Counted from the first letter of the stretch, positions 51,011-59,809 are shown. The stretch: 64,000 bases of DNA from Coleofasciculus sp937127375 (GCA_040218875.1 JAVJQP010000027.1); one strand, 5' to 3'. The notes: generated from the sequence alone by a model not told the origin. Numbers and translations are program-made.

Positions 51011-51790
51011 GGGCGGGTTTTGTTGTTCAGGTGTTGGTGACAAGCGAGATTAAGTCCCTAAACCCGCCCCTACGATAGGGTATCTGCTTTCCTGTGAATA
51101 AGGGCGGGTTTTGTTGTTCAGGTGTTGGTGACAAGCGAGATTAAGTCCCTAAACCCGCCCCTACGATAGGGTATCTGCTTTCCTGTGAATAAGGGCGGGT
51201 TTTGTTGTTCAGGTGTTGGTGACAAACAAGATTAAATCCCTAAACCCGCCCCTACGATGGGTATCTGCTTTCCTGTGAATAAGGGCGGGTTTTGTTGTTC
51301 AGGTGTTGGTGACAAGCCAAATTAAGTCCCTAAACCCGCCCCTACAGATATCGTCTTTCTTGTGAATAAGGGCGGGTTTTGTTGTTCAGGTGTTGGTGAC
51401 AAACAAGATTAAATCCCTAAACCCGCCCCTACGATGGGTATCTGCTTTCCTGTGAATAAGGGCGGGTTTTGTTGTTCAGGTGTTGGTTACAAGCCAGATT
51501 AAATTCCTAAACCCGCCCCTACAGATATCGTCTTTCCTGTGAATAAGGGCGGGTTTTGTTGTTCAGGTGTTGGTGACAAACAAGATTAAATCCCTAAACC
51601 CGCCCCTACGATGGGTATCTGCTTTCCTGTGAATAAGGGCGGGTTTTGTTGTTCAGGTGTTGGTGACAAACAAGATTAAATCCCTAAACCCGCCCCTACG
51701 ATGGGTATCTGCTTTCCTGTGAATAAGGGCGGGTTTTGTTGTTCAGATGTTGGTTACAAGCCAGATTAAGTCCCTAAACCCGCCCCTACA
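51011..51790. repeat. Nine tandem GGGCGGGTTT palindromic elements
   Basis: Units begin GGGCGGGTTTTGTTGTTCAG at 51011, 51102, 51193, 51283, 51370, 51460, 51547, 51637 and 51727, with periods of 87-91 bp. Each contains the inverted end CCCTAAACCCGCCCCTAC and a linker TATCTGCTTTCCTGTGAATA or ATATCGTCTTTCCTGTG. The interiors vary at a few sites (GACAAGCGAG, GACAAACAAG, TACAAGCCAG), and the variants alternate, so the array grew in blocks of two or three. It splits the cas operon between the RAMP gene at 51797 and the gene at 50314. Confidence 0.95.
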
Positions 51791-51796
51791 ATTTTA

Positions 51797-52675
51797 TTAC
51801 ATCACATTCACCTCAGAATTCTGATTTTCCCGATTCTCCAGATAACCAATCAAAGACTGTACCCACTGATCCTTATAGTTTTTACCATCCTCATAAACCG
51901 AACCCTCATTATTAACCATTTTCTTAAGATAATTTAGCAACTTAACCCCATCAATCCCATCTGGCTTATTTTTATCTCTAGCATCAAACCAATCCATCTC
52001 CTCAACTTCCAATTTAACCACACCCAAACCCCGTGAACGCCCTCCCCCCAAAGGAATTTGTTCAGTCTCAAACTGATGTAACCCAATCATTAACAACCCC
52101 AACTCCCAATCCTCAGCATTTTCCACCACCGCCTTAAACTTAAACGGAGTTCCGGCTGGAACCACTTGGAAATCATAAAGTTTCCCATCGGCGGCGGTTT
52201 CCGTATCTCTATCAATCGCCACCCCATCCCGTTCTTGATATTGACCAAACCAATACTCTGAGATAACCATCAAATCTCGAACTTGGAACTTACTCGCCAG
52301 CCAAGGCGAACCAAATAGACAAGAAATTAAATCAGTCTGACTTAAAATAGCCTCAGTCAGCGCCGTATCCGTGGTATATTGCTCTTTCAATTCCTTCATT
52401 TCCTGAGCCGTAATTGACCACTCCTCCTCCACCGCCGGATTAGCCACCAAAGTCCGCTCCCCGCCCAGGATACCACGGAGGAAGCTTTCCAAGCGCGATC
52501 GCAAAGCCCCCTTAAAACTAGCGCCCGGTATCAACGGTTTACCCAACGCATCTTTAATCACTGGTAAATCCGAACCAATTGGTTCCGTGGAACGCCCTGC
52601 ACTAATTCTTAGTGCCGTTACCGTCGTCAACTTCCCGCTAATTTCCAAACGACTCTTAAAACAATCAAACATCAT
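51797..52675 (-). CDS. RAMP protein (Csm3/Csx7-like Cas7)
   Basis: The protein of about 292 residues starts at one of two adjacent ATGs (MMFDCFKSRLEISGKLTTVT) after GGGGGATAAT. RISAGRSTEPIGSDLPVIKD and ALGKPLIPGASFKGALRSRL are the Csm3 signature with the catalytic-type Asp in SDLP. RDGVAIDRDTETAADGKLYD and the Gly-rich IPLGGGRSRGLGVVKLEVEE complete a Cas7 fold. It should be a backbone subunit that binds crRNA and cuts target RNA every six nucleotides. It follows the CARF gene; downstream is the tandem repeat array. Confidence 0.85.
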   Translation of the reverse strand: MMFDCFKSRLEISGKLTTVTALRISAGRSTEPIGSDLPVIKDALGKPLIPGASFKGALRSRLESFLRGILGGERTLVANPAVEEEWSITAQEMKELKEQYTTDTALTEAILSQTDLISCLFGSPWLASKFQVRDLMVISEYWFGQYQERDGVAIDRDTETAADGKLYDFQVVPAGTPFKFKAVVENAEDWELGLLMIGLHQFETEQIPLGGGRSRGLGVVKLEVEEMDWFDARDKNKPDGIDGVKLLNYLKKMVNNEGSVYEDGKNYKDQWVQSLIGYLENRENQNSEVNVM

Positions 52676-52768
52676 ATTATCCCCCAATTCGTTCGTAGTT
52701 GCGCTTTAGCGCCATCAACCTTCGCTTTCCCCACCACCAACCCATGACTAACTCAACACATCTTGAAC

Positions 52769-53884
52769 TTAATCCACAAAATCCATACGCATGAAAGGAG
52801 AATAGGAACGTCGTTCTGTCTCAGGATTAACTTTAATTTTACTAGCATAATTTGAACCCTCTTGATCCTCACGAATGACTCTCCACACCAACAGACGCCA
52901 ACCTTCTACAGACACCAAATAGCGGTCAGTAGTTCTCCCAGGTTTGAGCCAGCGTAATCCATTGCCAACATTAATATGTTCCTTTTGCTCAAAAGTACCC
53001 TTAGAAGCCGCTACTCGTGACAGAAAGCGAAATGGATCACAGTCATCCAGTTGTTTAATATTCTCAAAACAATCTTTAATAGCTTTTTGAGAAAGAAAGG
53101 GAACCAAGACAGAAGGACTACGTAACTCATCAAGGAATAAGATACCAATAGCCGATAGAGTCACCTGTCCATCAATATGCTCAACGAGCGACTTCAACTT
53201 TTCTCTTTCATCATAAGAGACATTCCTTTCCCATTCAGCTTGAGGAATAGCTGTTTCGCGCTCAATTTTTTCAAATAAACCTTTATGAGCCTCAAATTGC
53301 GAACGGCTGAATTCTACCGGAAGTGGCGGTAATTCTAGAAATTTAGTAGACTGCTCAAAAATGTAATCACACTTAACTCCTTTTAACATCCCGACTAAAA
53401 CAGTGTAAGGAACCAGTGCTTTATATCCTCCAGTTGGATTCAGGATAATATTACTTGCCCCATAGCTATTAATTTCAGCAATAATATGTCGAACAAACTC
53501 AACGACACCCGTTGTCCGGAATAGTTCAGCATCTAAAACTTGCAAGCCTTGAACTTGTTTTATTTGCACCTCTAGATTAGTCCAGTAATGATGCAAATAT
53601 TTTTCAACCGCAATAGCACAGCAATACCCATCCTCTGTACTTGAAGCCAGCAGAATTACTCTATCCCTATCCGTGATCCCAATCCGCACCAGAGAATGAA
53701 CTTCAGCAGATAATTCATTTTTTAAACTTTCTCCCTCTGGGCGAATATCACGGAAAGTCAAAAATATTGTTTCAGCGGCATCTTTCACACTAGGTTGCTG
53801 TTTAACCCAATTCGTTAGTGGTCTAACTCCTGGAATTTTTCTAGCAGCGCTAATACCGACAGAACATATCACTGTTTTAACCAT
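52769..53884 (-). CDS. CARF-domain CRISPR effector (APE2256 type)
   Basis: From ATG 53884 (MVKTVICSVGISAARKIPGV) the product is 371 residues. The N-terminal half is a CARF Rossmann-like ligand domain: ILLASSTEDGYCCAIAVEKY near residue 77 and the hallmark NPTGGYKALVPYTVLVGML near residue 149. This type binds cyclic oligoadenylate made by Cas10. The half beyond about 190 has no typical HEPN R-x4-6-H at its C-terminus; instead LRWLKPGRTTDRYLVSVEGW and RLLVWRVIRED near the end are strand-rich and basic and recall RelE-type RNases (CARF-RelE effectors), a weak, unproven match. It lies mid-operon. An earlier TTG would add three residues. Confidence 0.75.
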   Translation of the reverse strand: MVKTVICSVGISAARKIPGVRPLTNWVKQQPSVKDAAETIFLTFRDIRPEGESLKNELSAEVHSLVRIGITDRDRVILLASSTEDGYCCAIAVEKYLHHYWTNLEVQIKQVQGLQVLDAELFRTTGVVEFVRHIIAEINSYGASNIILNPTGGYKALVPYTVLVGMLKGVKCDYIFEQSTKFLELPPLPVEFSRSQFEAHKGLFEKIERETAIPQAEWERNVSYDEREKLKSLVEHIDGQVTLSAIGILFLDELRSPSVLVPFLSQKAIKDCFENIKQLDDCDPFRFLSRVAASKGTFEQKEHINVGNGLRWLKPGRTTDRYLVSVEGWRLLVWRVIREDQEGSNYASKIKVNPETERRSYSPFMRMDFVD

Positions 53885-54005
53885 TTCTCTCAAACTCTCC
53901 GATTCTATTGATGCACACAGAATAGTTATTCTTCCTATATAAGCATAGCCGTATCCCTGCTTATTATTTGTTCCGTAAAGCCTCCATTAACCTAAAAAAT
54001 CAATT

Positions 54006-54407
54006 TTAACCATCTTTCAAATACTTGAGATGACGAGACCCATAGCCCAAATAACGGCGAATCAACTCTAACCAAACTTGCTTCAACTCACCTTGAGATG
54101 ATTCAGCAATACTCTGAGCAATTTTTTTAATATTCCCATCGATATCTTGAATAATTCTCTCCGCTAGAGAACCTTTACCCCTCCCCCATTTTTCATCTCG
54201 ACCGACTTGATAGCGAATAAAATTCTTAATCACTTCCGCACTATCCGTTGTATCAGCAACCCGGACTAAATTGCGAAATTGAGACTCTTCTAAATTGCCA
54301 TACTTAGTCGTATCTAACGCCTCTTGAATCCAGAGGACTAAATCATCCTCAGCTTGTCGTATACCTTTTTGTATCTGAAGTTCCACTTTTTGCTCTTGTA
54401 AATTCAT
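54006..54407 (-). CDS. Putative Cas11-type small subunit
   Basis: The 133-residue protein begins MNLQEQKVELQIQKGIRQAE at an ATG overlapping the csx10 stop in an ATGA (54404-54407), with GGAGGAGG upstream. It is all-helical and charged (DLVLWIQEALDTTKYGNLEE, FRNLVRVADTTDSAEVIKNF, IRYQVGRDEKWGRGKGSLAE, RRYLGYGSRHLKYLKDG). Size, helical content, basic C-terminus and position after csx10 fit the small (Csm2-like, Cas11) subunit that coats the target-RNA strand. No direct sequence signature confirms it. Confidence 0.6.
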   Translation of the reverse strand: MNLQEQKVELQIQKGIRQAEDDLVLWIQEALDTTKYGNLEESQFRNLVRVADTTDSAEVIKNFIRYQVGRDEKWGRGKGSLAERIIQDIDGNIKKIAQSIAESSQGELKQVWLELIRRYLGYGSRHLKYLKDG

Positions 54408-55621
54408 ACAGCCTCCTCCCAAACGATAGTATAAAAATCATTACAAACTTGTACTTGACCAAACCCTTCAGTCGTGCGATCGCCTACTCCTTTCAACTCT
54501 AACATTTCTAACGCAGCAATCCAATTTTTCTCCTTTTCTTTGATTGTACTAAATAAATAAACAGAACCTTTATTGGTGATTAATTCCACATCCTTCATCA
54601 ATCCCCAAGCCGAATTCCAGCCCGAAACATAGTCATAGCTGCTATAAGCAACGTGTAGTTCAACCGAGTAATCCGTTAACTGAGCAAACTTCTTTAGCAT
54701 ATCTTCAGAAATTACCATAGTTCGTTGCCAGTTTTCGGTTAAAATCGCATCAGATTGCAAGTCTAATGTAAAGTAAATCCGATTCTCTAAGGGACGATTG
54801 CCAAAGAGATTTCCCCACTCAAGCCAACGGTTTTGGATAGCATGATTAAACTGATCAATACGGGATTCCAGGGTTTGCTTAACTGAACTCATGGTTCCCT
54901 GAATCTCCACTTTACCCAAGCCTCGCGATGCCGCACCACCTAGACGGAAGTTTCTCGCGTTGACATTGATAAATTGAGTCAGTTGATCTGCCAGGTTATC
55001 ATCTTCGACTAGAATCGAACTGCGATAAACAACGGGTTGCTGAGTCTCCGTTTCATTCAGAACCTCAATGCTATATAAAACTTGTTCTTCTGCTGTCGCC
55101 CGACGCCGATTAATGCCCACACGAGTTAGCAAACGTTTAGATACGGAATGAGTTTGATAGTTTTGCTGATTCTTTTGGCTGTAAAATCCACTATAGGGTT
55201 CAACTCGTCCACCATCTTGGGGACATATCGGATCATAAGGATAACCATAGCATTCAGCACAGAAGCGATTAATGAGAGTATCAAAAACGCCGTAACCTTT
55301 TGGCTTAAATCCAGGATTCGTCTTAGAACTTAAGGCAGTAGCAGGTAACACCTTAACCTCTGCATTACTATCTGTGGGGGCGGGATAGGCATTCCGGAAA
55401 ATTGCCGCATTGTCTCGGAGAAATAAGTCCTTAAAATCGTTATTAGTTGCTGTTAAATCAGGATGTTCCAGATTAGACTGTTGAATCATCTGGGAAGCAA
55501 TCGCCCCCCGAATTACTGAACCGGGAATATAGTCTCCCGCTTCACTCACTGAACCCCCTGGTTTTTTCCGCCCAATGGCTAGAGGTGACAAGGCGGTAAT
55601 GGTTAGTTGAATCTGTTTCAT
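54404..55621 (-). CDS. csx10: Type III-D RAMP protein Csx10
   Basis: The 405-residue Cas5-group RAMP begins MKQIQLTITALSPLAIGRKK at an ATG overlapping the upstream stop in an ATGA, with GGAGAGAG before it. PGGSVSEAGDYIPGSVIRGA and IASQMIQ form the Csx10 entry block, a Cys set (FCAECYGYPYDPICPQDGG) suggests zinc binding, and INRRRATAEEQVLYSIEVLN and GVGDRTTEGFGQVQV are the RAMP glycine loops. Csx10 is a defining component of type III-D, likely capping the crRNA 5' end. An upstream in-frame start (MANPVTRREK) would overlap the neighbour by 34 bases and is unlikely. Confidence 0.88.
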   Translation of the reverse strand: MKQIQLTITALSPLAIGRKKPGGSVSEAGDYIPGSVIRGAIASQMIQQSNLEHPDLTATNNDFKDLFLRDNAAIFRNAYPAPTDSNAEVKVLPATALSSKTNPGFKPKGYGVFDTLINRFCAECYGYPYDPICPQDGGRVEPYSGFYSQKNQQNYQTHSVSKRLLTRVGINRRRATAEEQVLYSIEVLNETETQQPVVYRSSILVEDDNLADQLTQFINVNARNFRLGGAASRGLGKVEIQGTMSSVKQTLESRIDQFNHAIQNRWLEWGNLFGNRPLENRIYFTLDLQSDAILTENWQRTMVISEDMLKKFAQLTDYSVELHVAYSSYDYVSGWNSAWGLMKDVELITNKGSVYLFSTIKEKEKNWIAALEMLELKGVGDRTTEGFGQVQVCNDFYTIVWEEAV

Positions 55622-56349
55622 TTTCTCTCTCCTGGTAACAGGGTTTGCCAATCCCTTTCATCTACTGACAACCCCTTAATTTCCCACGTCAGCCATCCTA
55701 AACCTGTGGATTTAGAACCGCCCAAAGCGTTGATATGGTGTAATCCGGCTAAAATTAAGGCTTTGGTAGAAGCAGGAGAATTGGGTTGAAGATGAATGTC
55801 TCCAGTAAACTTAAGCTGAACATTAGCGGGTGAGGTTTCTAGGAAGTAGAGTTTTTTCTCTTCGGCGGTATGACGACGACGATTAATCGTCACACCTGGG
55901 CGGAGAACTTCTGGTGGGAGATTCTCTGGTTTTTCCTGGCAAATTAAGTCATCAAAGATGACTCGTGATGGTAAGGCGGGATTGCCAAAAATCTGACAAA
56001 TTAAACAATGATATCGGTTATCTCCTACTACTCGATAATCCTCGTCTCGTTGAAAACGCCTCGCCTCTTCTTCGGGAAAATCTGCACGTTGGGGACACAT
56101 CATTTGAGGATTAGGGGCTTGACAAATTGCCCACCCTAACCCCCGTGCTAATTTCTCACATTCATGGCGCAAACGCCCTTTAAGTTGAGATGCAGGAATC
56201 AGGAGTTTGTTGTCCGCAGTACGCACAATTGGCTTATCGGCGAGAGAACCAGAAGAACCTCCTGCACCCACGCATAAAGCGGTATCAATAATAGCTGTTA
56301 GGGAGATGGTTTCAACTGGATTTGATAGTAATTCTTGCAGATAAATCAT
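55618..56349 (-). CDS. RAMP protein (Csm3-like Cas7), zinc-binding type
   Basis: The 243-residue protein has SLTAIIDTALCVGAGGSSGS, LLIPASQLKGRLRHECEKLA, a Cys pattern (CQAP..MMCPQ..YHCLICQIFG) for zinc, PGVTINRRRHTAEEKKLYFL and the Gly loop GGSKSTGLGWLTW. It is a compact Cas7-type RAMP following cas10 with a 4-base overlap and preceding csx10 with an ATGA overlap. An Asp in SLADKPIVRT may be the target-cleaving residue. It is the smallest of the four Cas7-like RAMPs in the locus. Confidence 0.85.
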   Translation of the reverse strand: MIYLQELLSNPVETISLTAIIDTALCVGAGGSSGSLADKPIVRTADNKLLIPASQLKGRLRHECEKLARGLGWAICQAPNPQMMCPQRADFPEEEARRFQRDEDYRVVGDNRYHCLICQIFGNPALPSRVIFDDLICQEKPENLPPEVLRPGVTINRRRHTAEEKKLYFLETSPANVQLKFTGDIHLQPNSPASTKALILAGLHHINALGGSKSTGLGWLTWEIKGLSVDERDWQTLLPGERK

Positions 56350-58745
56350 GGTAATCGCGCCTCCGTCTGGTTCGGTTGTTCAGCCGTTTCAATAATAAAA
56401 GGATAAAGTTCGACCAATTCTCGCCAGATGGTTTCATAAGTAGTCGTACCATCCTTTTCTGGTAACGACATCCAGGGTGCTAAATTCCCCTTATTAGTCT
56501 TAGCATCACACCAGGCTTTTTCAAAATACTCCTCCAATAATTTTTGGTTTTCCGGTTGTAATCGCACCCGGAAATATCGATAATTTAGCATCGTTGTAGA
56601 TTTACCTCGCTCTAATAAGCTGCGGATTTGGTAAAGTTGCGATCGCGGAAATTCTGACTGCTTTAGTTTCTCCCCAGTTTCTATCAATCCGCCGAGTTCA
56701 TGTAAGGTGTAGGGTGCGCCATAAAGTTTCAACTTTGGTTTGCCTTTTTCCTGCTTAGTTAAAGCCTCTTGGCGAAAGGCTTCAATATTGGAGGAAATCA
56801 TCGTTACTGACTTCAGGGTAAGAAAGTCAACAGTTCCGCCATGATAGCCATAGTCTTTTTTTAACTGCTTCGCCTTCTTCTTGGCTGACTTAAGTAATTG
56901 ATTGGTCAAGTTTTCAGCATAATAAATGGGCGTTTGATAAGCCGTAATTAAAACCCCCGTTGACATACTCAGTTTACATTGTGAAGGTTTGACAGATATC
57001 TGCCCTTGGTATCGGTGACAGTCTTGAGAACGGGAGATAATTGCTGAATCAGTAATTCGATAGTCTTCTTTCCCTTGTATCTTTTCGCCTTCCAGAAGGA
57101 TTCGCTCAAACTCCTCGCCAATAGTTTTAGCAATTGCCAGTGCTTTATCGGCTGGAACAATTAACATGACATCATCCCCACCAATCGTGAGAATTTCAAA
57201 GGGATAAATAATCGCGCCATTCCGATGTTGATTATCTCCGGTTAAACCATTTAGTTTATGAGGTTTAAGATGTCGTCCGAGGGCGTGGTAAACAGATTCC
57301 TCTGTAGCGGTAAAGATATCTCGGCTAAATCGGCGATAATCTTGGGGGGTTTTTAATTTTTTCTGAATATAACCTCCCATGTTATTGCCATCAGCATAAA
57401 TATAGCCGACAAAACCATTCCCAGCATTGCCAATTTCGGTAAGCGATCGCGCTTCGCCAATCTTCTGTTTGGGAATGTCTTGATAATAGCGATCTCGATA
57501 GTGACTTTTTTCGATAAACCGCCTAAATTTAACCACCCAGCTTTCCAGATACCCTGAATTCCATAACGTCTTAACTTGACCAAGTTGCCATTTCCAATCC
57601 GAGTTTTTTGTCCACCATGTCTGACTTCGACTCCCTTCCCCTTTCGTTCGTTGTCCAACAATACGCTTACGGGCTAAAGCATCAGAAAACCAAGGTTCAT
57701 CCGGAAAAAGACTCCCAGAAGCAATAGCTAGGCGATGTTCGACTTCATCCCGCAATAAATAAGGATGGGTTTCAAACATAGGCGGATAGCGACGGCTGGG
57801 ACGTTGGCGATCGGGTAAGTTATTCCCGTTGCGTCGTTTCTGAAATAAAGCCGCTAATTTCCCAGTTATTTCGTTAAAATTCTTGCGGTTTTCAAATAAC
57901 TCTTTCCAGTCTTGACCATTTTTGACTTGACCAAAGTAGGCGATTGTAATCGGATTAGTTTGCCGTTTCTCATCCTCTAGATACCAGTCTAACCATTTGG
58001 TTTGTTCAATCGGATGGTCAAGTAATCCAAATCGCAGTTCCAGCAATCTGAAACTTTCTCCTACCGCACAAGAATTAGCGGTCAAAGTTTCTGCTGTATA
58101 GCGTTTTTCAATTAAATTGACCAAATCCGGGACAAAGGCTGTTGGACAAAAGGCTAAAATATTACCCCCGGTTGAGTAAATCACTAACTCCGGAATCAGT
58201 GCGTCCCATAACGAGTGTAGTTTTTTATCTTTGTGTTGTAAGTCTCGCCTAACCCTTTGGCAATATTGTCTGGCTCGGTAACATTCAGGAAAGTCTTCTG
58301 GCAATTCTTCACATTTGAAAAAGGCAGGTAAATCAATTAAATTAATTCGATCCAGTAATGCCGATGCGCCCCGAATTTCGGGAAGTTTAGCGGATTCAAA
58401 CACATAGCCTTTAATCTTTGTTGCACCACCGTAGACTAAACCAATTTTAGATGTCCACAGTGTTGGATACTGTTCGGTTAATTGCTGTAAGTCCGCCAAC
58501 GTCTGAGGAAAGTCTAGCCCTTCTGTTTGTAGTAAGCACTTTAGTGCGTCTATTTCCGAAACATTGTTCCCTTGATCTACCGTTTGTAGTAAGCACTTTA
58601 GTGCTTCTGTATCCGTAACATCTTTCCCTTGACGCAGCGCCTCTCGCATCTGCTGCAAGATACTTAGATTATCAGGTTCACGCCCCTCGCCCCAAGCGAG
58701 ACACCAGGCGATTCCAATGATTAGGGGGTTGAGAGAATGAGTCAT
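56346..58745 (-). CDS. cas10: Cas10 (type III CRISPR large subunit)
   Basis: The 799-residue large subunit has a palm/cyclase domain with GYIYADGNNMGGYIQKKL near residue 448 and the active-site GGDD at 522-525 (LTIGGDDVMLIVPAD), so cyclic oligoadenylate synthesis is expected. A second palm-like region and helical C-terminus follow. No His-Asp nuclease pair is visible at the N-terminus (LIIGIAWCLAWGEGR), so DNA cutting by an HD domain is not expected. Residues about 37-73 are a 19-residue tandem duplication (TEALKCLLQT / IDALKCLLQT), encoded by a 57-bp repeat. Start MTHSLNPLIIG. It leads the minus-strand operon. Confidence 0.93.
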   Translation of the reverse strand: MTHSLNPLIIGIAWCLAWGEGREPDNLSILQQMREALRQGKDVTDTEALKCLLQTVDQGNNVSEIDALKCLLQTEGLDFPQTLADLQQLTEQYPTLWTSKIGLVYGGATKIKGYVFESAKLPEIRGASALLDRINLIDLPAFFKCEELPEDFPECYRARQYCQRVRRDLQHKDKKLHSLWDALIPELVIYSTGGNILAFCPTAFVPDLVNLIEKRYTAETLTANSCAVGESFRLLELRFGLLDHPIEQTKWLDWYLEDEKRQTNPITIAYFGQVKNGQDWKELFENRKNFNEITGKLAALFQKRRNGNNLPDRQRPSRRYPPMFETHPYLLRDEVEHRLAIASGSLFPDEPWFSDALARKRIVGQRTKGEGSRSQTWWTKNSDWKWQLGQVKTLWNSGYLESWVVKFRRFIEKSHYRDRYYQDIPKQKIGEARSLTEIGNAGNGFVGYIYADGNNMGGYIQKKLKTPQDYRRFSRDIFTATEESVYHALGRHLKPHKLNGLTGDNQHRNGAIIYPFEILTIGGDDVMLIVPADKALAIAKTIGEEFERILLEGEKIQGKEDYRITDSAIISRSQDCHRYQGQISVKPSQCKLSMSTGVLITAYQTPIYYAENLTNQLLKSAKKKAKQLKKDYGYHGGTVDFLTLKSVTMISSNIEAFRQEALTKQEKGKPKLKLYGAPYTLHELGGLIETGEKLKQSEFPRSQLYQIRSLLERGKSTTMLNYRYFRVRLQPENQKLLEEYFEKAWCDAKTNKGNLAPWMSLPEKDGTTTYETIWRELVELYPFIIETAEQPNQTEARLP
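58526..58639. repeat. 57-bp tandem duplication inside cas10
   Basis: TTTGTAGTAAGCACTTTAGT begins two adjacent 57-bp units at 58526 and 58583. Each contains the palindrome AAGCACTTTAGTGC. The length, a multiple of three, keeps the cas10 frame. The motif also occurs in the SGNH gene (25919-25967). Confidence 0.85.
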
Positions 58746-59131
58746 AATTCAGCGTGCGTTTAAGAACTATAGCCTTGAACTAAAGTTCAGGCTCAAAGCT
58801 AAAACCCGTTAAAACGGGTTCAAAGCCTTAAATCTATTAATCTTTAGTTTACTTGAGCTTAAAGATAAGAAATTGATTTCCTGGCGTCCAAGTCAGCAGC
58901 ATTCCGCGTAAGCCCAATGGCACCTAAATAAGCCTTTTGGGATCGCCGAAATCCTTCATAGACTGTAGGGTGGGCATCGCCCACCAGCCCTAAGTCAGCA
59001 ACATTCGGCTTAAGTGAGTGACATTCAGTTTGAAGTCCATTTTAAGGGACAATAGCTCTCAGCCAGTCCTTTGAACTTGGGGCGGATGTTTGAGCCTCAA
59101 TATCTGATAATCCCCCTCGCTGGATGTTGGA
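58746..59131. other. Spacer between csx3 and cas10 made of repeats
   Basis: It contains the 150-bp family (TTGAACTAAAGTTCAGGC, AACCCGTTAAAACGGGTTC, TTTAGTTTACTTGAGC; 58760-58910), a GTAGGGTGGGCATCGCCCAC hairpin (58974-58990) and no gene. The cas10 promoter must lie here, but I could not place it. Confidence 0.65.
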
Positions 59132-59470
59132 TTACCGAGACAGGGCGGCGGGTAATTCCACGGGAAATACTTCACCCACCGAGACATCATGAGTGTGAGT
59201 CGCCACCACAACAACGCCTAAACGGGGGTCATAACATCCCACCCAGGCGGCGGGATGACATTCGTGAACTAGGTAACTGTACAGCCAAATCGGACCTTTT
59301 CCTTCGATGACAATCCCTTGGTTGAAGGGTATTCCTTCTGGTAGTTTGATTCCTTTAATGTCTGGGGGGGAAATAATGCCGTCTTCTGTGGCAATCTGGA
59401 AATGCAGGTGTTGATAGGGTAAACCGGTTTGGGTTTGATGGGGAAGTAGTTGAAGTTGAATCGCGTTCAT
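59132..59470 (-). CDS. csx3: Csx3 (Crn3) ring-nuclease-like protein
   Basis: The 112-residue protein ends with the Csx3 domain: GPIWLYSYLVHECHPAAWVG, CYDPRLGVVVVATHTHDVSV. His72, Asp81, Arg83 and His92 show the same spacing (9, 2, 9) as the catalytic His60, Asp69, Arg71 and His80 remembered for Archaeoglobus Csx3. Csx3 (Crn3) degrades cyclic tetra-adenylate and so resets type III signalling. The gene lies upstream of cas10 on the same strand and next to the CRISPR array, matching a role opposing the CARF effector. The N-terminal 55 residues are the usual first strands. Confidence 0.78.
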   Translation of the reverse strand: MNAIQLQLLPHQTQTGLPYQHLHFQIATEDGIISPPDIKGIKLPEGIPFNQGIVIEGKGPIWLYSYLVHECHPAAWVGCYDPRLGVVVVATHTHDVSVGEVFPVELPAALSR

Positions 59471-59608
59471 AGTTTTTACTGTTGGAGTGAGTACGAGGCT
59501 ACTGTAGCACCCCCTGGGAAAGACCCTTTTCCTACGACAGGAAGATTTCTTTGTGTTCGCTAATTTATTCCCACAATGGGGTTGAGTAAAGGGCGACCCG
59601 ATCCTCTG

Positions 59609-59668
59609 TAGGGGCGGGTTTTACTACTATCTTTTCGGTTGCACCTCGATGTGAATAAACCCGCCCTG
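59609..59668. repeat. GGGCGGGTTT palindromic element
   Basis: From GTAGGGGCGGGTTTTACTAC to GTGAATAAACCCGCCC, in the leader region of CRISPR array 2. Confidence 0.85.
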
Positions 59669-59777
59669 TTTCTCTAGTTGTTGATTTGTGCAGGCGGGTC
59701 GCCCCTACAGCAGAATTAAAGGTAATCTGCCTTTGCTCTATAAGGTGTCCTACAGGTTATAACAAGCTGAGTAACGC

Positions 59778-59806
59778 TTGAGTAATTGTAAAAATAGTGG
59801 TATAAT
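59778..59806 (+). promoter_or_regulatory. Candidate promoter of CRISPR array 2
   Basis: TTGAGT (59778-59783) and TATAAT (59801-59806) are separated by exactly 17 bases, on the strand in which the array reads. It lies about 250 bases upstream of the first repeat. Between them is an inverted repeat, CATCGACAC / GTGTCGATG (59862-59921), which may be part of the leader. Confidence 0.6.
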
Positions 59807-59809
59807 GCT

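Noticed and set aside
53200..53300. RSQFEAH in the CARF protein as a HEPN R-x4-6-H motif
   Set aside because: It lies right after the CARF domain in a linker helix, not near the C-terminus where the HEPN active site is expected, so it is probably chance.
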